Shown here piece by piece: positions 1-6,200 of a stretch of DNA of 7,127 bases. The translations under genes and the position numbers were made by a program. Under the pieces are notes generated by a model. It saw nothing but the letters and a program-made list of their open reading frames with translations. It searched no databases and was not told the DNA's origin. Origin of the DNA: Promethearchaeota archaeon (GTDB taxonomy: Archaea > Asgardarchaeota > Lokiarchaeia > Sigynarchaeales > SOKP01); contig JAEOTJ010000253.1 of the NCBI GenBank assembly GCA_016839905.1, forward strand, positions 1 to 7,127, written 5' to 3'. Numbering within the stretch: position 1 is the first letter of the stretch; each line of letters starts with the position of its first letter.

Positions 1-344
1 AGCTTATTGAAAAGCGACGGGATTAACTCTTTAAATTTATTTTGTTTAAGATTTTGAAGAATAATCTGTGAAATATTTATAAAAAAGCTTTCTAAATCAT
101 CAGGATTTTCATCTGGAGATAAAATAAGTATGATATAATGGGCCAATTCTGGACCAGAATAATATGATAATATATTTAGCGTACCTACATTTAAATTAAT
201 CGTGCCTTTTTCACCACTATACTCATGTTGAGTATATACTTGCATTAAAGTCATTTCATTTATATCATTTTCTTCGGGATATTTCATTAGGATTTTTACA
301 CCCATCCTTTGATCCCATTTCATTGCAATTAAACCGACTGGCAT
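1..344 (-). CDS. Conserved Asgard-type small protein, possible longin/roadblock-like fold (partial, C-terminus off the left edge)
   Basis: This open frame runs leftward from ATG at 344 and is still open at base 1, giving 114 visible residues. It begins MPVGLIAMKWDQRMGVKIL and continues with a KYPEE turn, the segment TLMQVYTQHEYSGEKG, a beta-type stretch INLNVGTLNILSYYSGPE, a hydrophobic strand YIILILSPDE and a helix ending in LIPSLFNK. The start is firm because an in-frame TGA (348-350) lies two codons upstream. The pattern of strand, short acidic turn, strands and terminal amphipathic helix resembles small longin or roadblock-like regulators. I associate the MPVGLI...YPEE...TLMQ.Y..HEYSGE pattern with Asgard archaeal proteins of unknown function, from memory and not from a search. 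It lies 21 bases downstream of the gelsolin-like gene on the same strand, so the two are probably co-transcribed. No Shine-Dalgarno is obvious. The gene is surely real; the fold is inference and no function is assigned. Confidence 0.75.
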   Translation of the reverse strand, partial: MPVGLIAMKWDQRMGVKILMKYPEENDINEMTLMQVYTQHEYSGEKGTINLNVGTLNILSYYSGPELAHYIILILSPDENPDDLESFFINISQIILQNLKQNKFKELIPSLFNK

Positions 345-365
345 GTATCAGGTCCCGTTCCAATT

Positions 366-1238
366 CTATAACTTTTTTGATTTTTCTGCTTCTTTTTTAA
401 TATATTCATCTCTAGATGGAGGATATTGTATTATATCGGGGAGGGGTTTTCCATTTTTTATTGCAGTTTTTATCTGCTTTAAATTTTTTAAAAATATAGG
501 TATAGTATTATCCCCCATATTATTTGCTAATTCTTTAAATCCATTTAATAATAATTCCACATTCTTTTCTATTTGTTCAAACCGCTTGAGAATATTATCT
601 AATCCTCCATGCTTATTTAAAGAGGATATAAGATCCGTTAATAATCCCAATTCGGGTAAAGATTCCTTTTCTTTTACAATAACTTTCTTGATTGGTTTTA
701 AAACTTTTTGTTCCTTTTTAGGTTCTATCTCCGGTTTTATCTTTTTTTCTGGCGGGCTCATTATCTCAGGTTTAATCTCTGCTTTAATTTCTGGTTTAAT
801 CTTGGATTTTGGAGCTGCCTTAACATTGGGTTTAGATTTTAAAATCTCTTCCTTTTCCGCACTTAGTTCAAAAGTAATAATACAATCATCAATAGCTTTA
901 TATTCTCTATTCAAGATTTCTTGAAATTCTTCATTTAATTCATCTGTCTTACTATCTCTCCCAACCTTCTTTTGATTAATTTCTCTTATATGTTTCGTTT
1001 CACGTCCGATAATCATATCTCCTACAGTATAACCATGACCTTTAAGAGACTGTGCTTGTCTGAGTGCTGTTCGACAAGCAACTAAGCCTTGTTTCGACCC
1101 ATACCATAAATATATTAAATTTGTCGATTCATCTAGTACTAATATTGAACAGTTTGGTTTTAATTTATCTTTACCCCACTTTATTGGCTCGATAACTCCA
1201 CCAGAAGATACATTAAACATGATGGTATATGATGTCAT
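366..1238 (-). CDS. Gelsolin-like domain protein with a Lys/Pro-rich linker and helical C-terminus
   Basis: This is a 290-residue cytosolic protein with no signal peptide or membrane segment. Residues about 7-80 look like one gelsolin-type module: a strand MFNVSSGGVIEPIKW, then SILVLDESTNLIYLWYGSK (31-49), matching the family pattern of hydrophobic strand, LD, short turn, I-Y-x-W-x-G. A helix rich in Ala, Arg and Leu (52-66) and GHGYTVGD (68-74) follow. Residues 81-135 are charged and helical. Residues 136-193 form a low-complexity linker with recurring KIKPEI/AEIKPEI units. Residues 195-262 are predicted helical (LGLLTDLISSLNKHGGLDNILKRFEQIE...), followed by a Pro-containing basic tail. Gelsolin modules bind actin, often with calcium, and Asgard archaea have actin-regulating gelsolins; actin binding here is inference. 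ATG at 1238 has no Shine-Dalgarno but a TATA-like box about 28 bases upstream; Met7 (1220) is an alternative start. It is the first gene of the minus-strand pair. Confidence 0.75.
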   Translation of the reverse strand: MTSYTIMFNVSSGGVIEPIKWGKDKLKPNCSILVLDESTNLIYLWYGSKQGLVACRTALRQAQSLKGHGYTVGDMIIGRETKHIREINQKKVGRDSKTDELNEEFQEILNREYKAIDDCIITFELSAEKEEILKSKPNVKAAPKSKIKPEIKAEIKPEIMSPPEKKIKPEIEPKKEQKVLKPIKKVIVKEKESLPELGLLTDLISSLNKHGGLDNILKRFEQIEKNVELLLNGFKELANNMGDNTIPIFLKNLKQIKTAIKNGKPLPDIIQYPPSRDEYIKKEAEKSKKL

Positions 1239-1386
1239 TTTTTTCAGCTTAAATAATTCATCTTTATACTTATTTTTGTTAAATAATAATTAACATAATC
1301 ATTTTTAATCTATTATAATAAATCTAGGATTTAGGTTCAATTTATCTCTCATAATAATTTTAATAGAATACATCTTATTTTATAAT
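1239..1386. promoter_or_regulatory. Divergent promoter region between the gelsolin-like gene and the kinase gene
   Basis: This 148-base intergenic stretch is almost pure A/T and separates two outward-reading genes, so it must carry promoters in both directions. On the minus strand AGTATAAAGA (1270-1261) is centred about 28 bases before the ATG at 1238. On the plus strand TTTTAATA (1358-1365) is 22-29 bases before the ATG at 1387. Those distances suit archaeal TATA boxes serving leaderless or near-leaderless transcripts, which agrees with the absence of Shine-Dalgarno motifs at both starts. In DNA this AT-rich, TATA-like words arise by chance, so the exact boxes are tentative although the region's role is likely. 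Confidence 0.5.
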
Positions 1387-2397
1387 ATGGAACATCAAAA
1401 AAGTAAAGTAATAGTACTGGGTTCAATTGCTATTGATTATATTTTTGGCTTTGCTGAGAATTTTACTAATGCTGTTTCTATAGATCATAATAAAGGAGAA
1501 TATCAAAGCACGGTTACAGCTAATAGTCGAGTCCGGCATTATGGAGGAACGGCAGGAAATATCGCCTATAATCTTGGATTAATGAATATTGCAAAATTTC
1601 ATGTATTTGGTTCTGTTGGAAATGATTTTAAGAGTTTAGGTTATAAAGAACATATGACTAAATTCGATAACCTAGATTTAAGTGTTGATATTCACGATGA
1701 TCTATTTACTGCAGCTTGTTATATCGTTAATGATGTTAAAGCGAATCAAATGATCATTTTTCATGGTGGCGCTCTTGACAGATGTAAAGATATTGATTTA
1801 AAAGAAAGAATAAAAGATCCTGAAAATTATATCTACGCTATCAACTCTACTCAGGGTATTGAGGCAATGTCTAATTTTGCTGATCAGTTAAATGAATTAA
1901 AAATTCCAATGATTTTCGATCCAGGACAAGTTACACCACTTTTTCCTAAAGAAATTTTATTGGATTCTATTAAAAAATCTAAGATTTTAATTGGTAACAA
2001 TCATGAAATTAACCAGATAAAAAATAAAATCTCTTTAACAGAAGAAGAAATATTACAATATGTAAAAGCTATTATTATCACGAAAGGAGCAGAGGGTTCA
2101 GAACTTATATATAATGATGATAAAGACAAGATCTTTCGGATAGAGATTCCAATTGTACCTCCTGTAAAAGATATTATTGACACGACAGGGGCGGGAGATG
2201 GATATCGGGCGGGGATCTTGACAGGATTAAGTTTAAATATGAGTTTAATTGATTCATGCCGTTTAGGATCTGTGATTGGATCATTTGTTGTAGAAACAAG
2301 TGGTGCTCAGACTCAATTCTATACTTTAGAAGATATTAAGAAGCGTTTTTTTAATACTTATAATTATGTCGCTGAAGAATTAGAAGGATTATTTTAG
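1387..2397 (+). CDS. PfkB-family carbohydrate/nucleoside kinase, adenosine-kinase-like
   Basis: This 336-residue cytosolic enzyme has the full PfkB/ribokinase fold. It should transfer a phosphate from ATP to a sugar hydroxyl, most likely on a nucleoside such as adenosine. Visible motifs are strand VIVLGSIAIDYIF (8-20) opening the substrate pocket, the Gly-Gly signature RHYGGTAGNIAYNLG (50-64), GSVGND (75-80), FDPGQ (177-181), the N-x-x-E motif NNHE (204-207), TKGAEGS (232-238) at the nucleotide site, and DTTGAGDGYRAG (265-276), in which Asp271 is the expected catalytic base. GSVIGSFVVETSGAQ (294-308) closes the ATP site. The FDPGQ segment and the C-terminal ETSGAQ resemble adenosine-kinase-type members more than ribokinase or fructokinase. 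Tyr273 replaces the usual Phe in GDxF, a mild change. Length is normal and no motif is missing. The start has no Shine-Dalgarno, consistent with a leaderless mRNA. The neighbours do not indicate a pathway, so exact substrate specificity is open. Confidence 0.9.
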   Translation: MEHQKSKVIVLGSIAIDYIFGFAENFTNAVSIDHNKGEYQSTVTANSRVRHYGGTAGNIAYNLGLMNIAKFHVFGSVGNDFKSLGYKEHMTKFDNLDLSVDIHDDLFTAACYIVNDVKANQMIIFHGGALDRCKDIDLKERIKDPENYIYAINSTQGIEAMSNFADQLNELKIPMIFDPGQVTPLFPKEILLDSIKKSKILIGNNHEINQIKNKISLTEEEILQYVKAIIITKGAEGSELIYNDDKDKIFRIEIPIVPPVKDIIDTTGAGDGYRAGILTGLSLNMSLIDSCRLGSVIGSFVVETSGAQTQFYTLEDIKKRFFNTYNYVAEELEGLF

Positions 2398-2542
2398 AGA
2401 AATGTAGGTATTATTATAACCAAAATTGAGAAAAATCCATTTGATTTATAAGTTAATATTTATATTTTATTTATGTCTAAGATTTATTTTTATATCGTAA
2501 GCTGAGGGGTTTAGCTTTTAAAAAAATATAGGAATAAAAAAT
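2398..2542 (+). promoter_or_regulatory. Intergenic region: kinase 3' end and probable promoter of the 110-residue gene
   Basis: This 145-base AT-rich gap has T-rich runs, such as GATTTATTTTTATAT (2481-2495), that could end the kinase transcript in the archaeal oligo-T manner. TATA-like stretches around 2453-2475 and 2484-2495 could drive the next gene. A weak hairpin is possible, AAGCT (2499-2503) pairing with AGCTT (2513-2517) around a nine-base loop, just before the start codon. A weak AGGA (2530-2533) lies nine bases before the ATG at 2543. None of these is strong enough to call with certainty. Confidence 0.3.
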
Positions 2543-2875
2543 ATGGTAGGCACGGAAAATAGTAAAGCGTTAATAATGGATTGTTACGATAAGATTTTAA
2601 AATATTTTGAAAATATCCAAGAGAGAGATCGGGATGAAATTAGGTTGTGGAAAACCCGGGCTCTAATTAAAATAATGGAGTTTTGGGAAAACACGAAAAA
2701 TGATACGTTATTAAGGAATTCGACAATACTATTAATTTCCTTATTTGAAAGTATTCCTCCAGATATTTATAATAACCGCGGTGTTGACATCAACCTTCTA
2801 TCAAATGAAGATAGAAAATTACTAGCAGAGGAACTCAAATTTGAATTTGAACCTGAAGACTCTTTATCAAATTAA
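2543..2875 (+). CDS. Hypothetical helical protein, 110 residues
   Basis: I do not recognise this protein. It is soluble and acidic at its C-terminus, with no signal peptide, Cys pairs or metal-binding cluster. Residues 7-26 and 31-51 form two amphipathic helices (SKALIMDCYDKILKYFENI and DEIRLWKTRALIKIMEFWEN). These are spaced like a helical hairpin and faintly recall a divergent tetratricopeptide unit (CYDKIL followed by LWKTRALIKI). Residues 55-71 are a hydrophobic helix (TLLRNSTILLISLFESI), and a Pro-Pro turn leads to a charged helix NEDRKLLAEELKFEFEPED (88-106). The ATG has only a weak AGGA nine bases upstream. It has its own intergenic regions on both sides (145 and 260 bases), so it is probably monocistronic. 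An uninterrupted frame with ordinary codon use and balanced composition argues that it is real. A lineage-restricted orphan is the likeliest description. Confidence 0.65.
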   Translation: MVGTENSKALIMDCYDKILKYFENIQERDRDEIRLWKTRALIKIMEFWENTKNDTLLRNSTILLISLFESIPPDIYNNRGVDINLLSNEDRKLLAEELKFEFEPEDSLSN

Positions 2876-2975
2876 ATACTCACAACGACATCTTAGATAA
2901 TCCCCCCTGATTTTTAAGAAAAACTGCTCTATTTTTATGTTAAATAAATAATCCTTGTCTTTATAACTTCTGTAC

Positions 2976-2998
2976 TTAAAAAGGTAACCTAATTTTAA
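2976..2998. repeat. Imperfect palindrome, candidate operator or hairpin
   Basis: TTAAAAAGGT (2976-2985), a central A, and ACCT-AA-TTTTAA (2987-2998) form a dyad interrupted only by a two-base AA insertion in the right arm. The core AGGTAACCT is a perfect nine-base odd palindrome and is one of the few G/C-containing motifs in the gap. It could be a regulator binding site for the downstream gene or a hairpin at the end of the upstream transcript. A chance origin in AT-rich DNA is also possible. Confidence 0.25.
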
Positions 2999-3091
2999 CA
3001 GAAAAAGATAATATTCCTCTATTTATTTCTCAAATACAAATCGTATTTTCTTTATACAAATTTTTATAATCAAGTATGGTTTATTTTACTA

Positions 3092-3108
3092 GTAGTCATT
3101 TATACTAC
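3092..3108 (+). repeat. Small inverted repeat in the likely 5' leader of the surface-protein gene
   Basis: GTAGT (3092-3096) and ACTAC (3104-3108) can pair around the seven-base loop CATTTAT. It is 13-29 bases upstream of the ribosome binding site. The stem is only five pairs, so in RNA it would be weak; a protein-binding site is an alternative, and it may be fortuitous. Confidence 0.25.
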
Positions 3109-3120
3109 GACTTATTTCTA

Positions 3121-3128
3121 AAAGGAGA
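3121..3128 (+). promoter_or_regulatory. Shine-Dalgarno site (AAAGGAGA) of the surface-protein gene
   Basis: AAAGGAGA contains GGAG at 3124-3127, eight bases before the ATG at 3136, which is near-ideal spacing. It is the only strong ribosome binding site in the window and fixes the start of the following gene just before a signal-like hydrophobic segment. It contrasts with the other starts, which have none or only a weak one. Confidence 0.8.
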
Positions 3129-3135
3129 GATTTTT

Positions 3136-3207
3136 ATGAAGAAAAGTTATAAATTTATGCTAATTGGAATGGTTTTATTGTCTATATTATGTTTATTTAT
3201 TTTTAAT
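3136..3207 (+). other. Signal peptide or signal-anchor coding segment
   Basis: Residues 1-24 have two lysines at positions 2-3 and another at 6, then a hydrophobic core MLIGMVLLSILCLFIF (8-23), followed by a polar, acidic segment. This is a Sec-type targeting profile. There is no A-x-A-like site and Cys19 lacks a proper lipobox, so it may stay uncleaved as an N-terminal membrane anchor. Confidence 0.75.
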
Positions 3208-6200
3208 ATAAATTATTATAGATTTGAAAATGAAGATGATCTTAATCAAAAATCTATGGATGATAATTACATTTTAAATTTAGCTAATAATGAAGCAATA
3301 TTATTCGAAGGGTTTGAAAATCCACTCAATATCACGGATTATGGTAAATTATATGAATATAATCAAGAAATTAGCTTATCAAATTCTAATAAAATGAATT
3401 TGTCATATTATCTTGATGAAATGCATGATTGGGAAGCTTCTAGGATTGACACTTCCATTAAGAATATTATAGATACAAGAAATTGGGTAAATGATAGTGA
3501 TTTTGCATACCTTGGTTTTAATAGCATACAGAGAGTATATAAAAATGTTACTAATTATCGTGAGTGGGTCATGCCTCAAGCGGAATGGTTGTATTTAGAT
3601 GATCAAACTAAAGAAACTAGTTATAAAAATATAACACAACAGGGTGCTGCAGCAATAAGGGCACATTTTGTTAATATTTCAACTGAAGATACTTATGATT
3701 TTGTCAAAATTGATGATGGAGCAAGCACAACTTACTTTCAAGAAACAGGAAGTCATTCTAACCCTTTTTATTCACCATGGGTTAAAGGAGATAATTTAAC
3801 TGTCTATCTTGAAACGGATGTTTCTGGTAGAGATTATGGTTATTATATAGATTATTATGAATATGTTACTGGACCGGCTGAGCATAATTATACTTATCAA
3901 TCAGCCTCTTTGGGCGAAACCAATTATGGTTATGGATTAATAGAGAATAAAACAACAGCCATGTATGTCGAGTTGTTAGCTTATCAATATTTTAGTGGGG
4001 GTTATCAGGCTGTCTATTGGAACGATAATTCTTCTGGGATTACTCAAAATATGGAAATTCCTCGTGGAAAGATATTAGATGCATCTTTTAGTTTCGACTA
4101 TTATGCAGAATCTGCGTTTGAGTCTAATAACCTTTTAATGTTTTTTAAGGTTAATGATCAAATTGTCTATACCAAAGGTTTCGCTACAATAGCACAAGCT
4201 GGAATGAATATCTGGCATTCAACAGGAGATATAAATATGAAATTATGGAGTAATACATCTGATGTATTTGGAACTTTCCAGACAAATCAAAGAGTTAATT
4301 ATTCAATCGGCATTACACATATAGGAAATCTTCAATATACGGGTGAAGATCGATGGCAACAAATAATTTGGTTTGATAATGTAACTTTTGTAATGGAAAC
4401 TTTAGCAAATGCTACACAAGATGATATAAATCTTACAATAAACGAATTTTCGCTTTTTGAAGGTAAGCAATGGGGACAAGCGTCATATAATTTTACCAAT
4501 TGGATAGGTTCTCCTAAATTAACAATTAATACTAGCTCTAATGATTTAAATTTTTATTTAAATACAACTGTTTATGGTTATCATAATGCAACTTCAAAAA
4601 TTAATCAACAAAATGATGTAGGGTTACAATATAGAATCTTAGAAAATGGGACGATTTTATGGGAATTCTATCATAATCTATATATGCCCGCCCAATATAG
4701 TGATTTTGAATTTATCATCGACAAACCAAAGGACTGGAATTTCTTTTTAGCATTGGATCCCACCCTTCAATCAAGGTCTTTTGAAGGAGGTGGAATTGGT
4801 GATGATTATTTAACGATAAACACGACCAATGCGATTTTTCCTGGCTGGTGGACTTTCAGAGCCACTTCACCAAATTCTATCAATATTTTAAATACTAAAA
4901 TGCTAAAAATGGGTGCTTGGGTTCACACATCCTTTTTAACAGGAGAATCTACTAAAATAAAGACTCAAATAAATAATTCAAACCAAATTCCTCCCAATCT
5001 TGGATCAACTAGCGTAAATTTGACAATTTATCACCCAAATGGGACTATTTTCTATGAAGAAAGTTCCGCACCATATTCAAATGGAACTACTTTTTTTTCC
5101 GATATCACATTCGGATCTTATAATACTACAGGTGGAATATATAATTATACTCTATTTTGGAGAAATGGTACTGCATTAGGTGGTTTAAAAAGTAATTTTA
5201 CTATCATTCATAATTCAACTATGAATTTATTAAAACCTGACGATGCTATTTTAGATTTAATAACTGAAGCTTATGTTGGCGATATTATACCTCTTAGACT
5301 TCAATTAATAGATTCTGAGAATAACAATCCTATCTCAAATGCATTAATCCATTATAATTGGACGAGTGGTCTGAATACTTTTTCAGAAGCAGCTTTAGGT
5401 GTATATGAAACTATTCTAGATACTTCAGAGTTGTCCTCAAATGGATTTTACGAAATTTTTATAAATTCCTCAAAAATTGGATTTAAGGATTACAATTTTA
5501 CCTTGAGAATTAATCTTTTAGAGGAAACAAATTTATTACAACTAGAATCTACTTATTATATTGAGCTCCATGATAATAGCACAGTAAAATACAGTTTTAC
5601 TAATTCTTCTGGTGGTGGGATTGCCATTGCTACAATTAATTTGAGTATTAATGATTTCTATTACACAATTACGAATCATTTGGATGGGAATTACACGATT
5701 GAATTTGATACTTCTTACATTAATAATTTAGGTGTTTATCAAATTAACTTCAATTTTTCGGCTCCAGCATATGAAACGCAATTTGCGGTTCTCCAATTTG
5801 AACTAATTGAACAATCCGTTAGTTTAGAGGTACTAATAAATGATAACCAGATCATCGAAAATTCATTAATTGAGGTAATGTTTAAAGAAAAAATAAATGT
5901 TTCAGTAAGAATTTATGCTCTAATTGACAGCATATATTTATCTGGAGGGAATGTTTCATGGAACGCTGATAACCATGAGTTAAATTTTACTGAAGGTGCT
6001 GGATCCTGGTTTAACGAATCTATTCCTATTTCCAGTACAAATTATTCTTCAGGTTTAAACTTTATTTTTCTTAAATTTACACAATCCAATTATAAAGTAG
6101 TAACTTTTGGATTCCAATTATTAGTAAGTGAACAAACTGCTAATTTAACTGTTAATTTAAATGGTCAAATGATTTCCGAAAATTCCCTCACCGAATTAAC

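Larger units (their letters stand above)
2876..3135 (+). promoter_or_regulatory. Upstream region of the giant surface-protein gene
   Basis: This 260-base gene-free stretch has no credible coding frame that I can see on either strand. After the preceding stop, oligo-T runs (2911-2915 and about 2932-2937) could terminate the 110-residue gene. An imperfect dyad lies at 2976-2998. Two TATA-like boxes, TTTATACA (3051-3058) and TTTTTATAAT (3061-3070), lie 66-85 bases before the start codon, which would leave a 5' leader of about 35-60 bases if used. That leader would contain the small inverted repeat at 3092-3108 and the Shine-Dalgarno. The promoter assignment is inferred from position and base pattern only. 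Confidence 0.4.

Noticed and set aside
343..924. A 193-residue plus-strand open frame
   Set aside because: It is antisense to the gelsolin-like gene, whose Lys/Pro/Glu-rich linker reads as a Phe/Ile/Ser/Gly-rich hydrophobic sequence on the other strand. It has no ribosome site and its composition is unlike a real protein; the minus-strand gene explains the open frame.
2001..2183. A 60-residue minus-strand open frame
   Set aside because: It lies wholly inside the kinase gene opposite conserved kinase motifs and has no features of its own.
2499..2517. Hairpin AAGCT/AGCTT before the 110-residue gene as a terminator or riboswitch
   Set aside because: Only five base pairs with a nine-base loop and a short T-rich tail; too weak and too close to the next start to be called as a separate element.
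3136..3207. Lipoprotein signal ending at Cys19
   Set aside because: The residues before the Cys (SIL) do not fit a lipobox, and the hydrophobic stretch continues past it.
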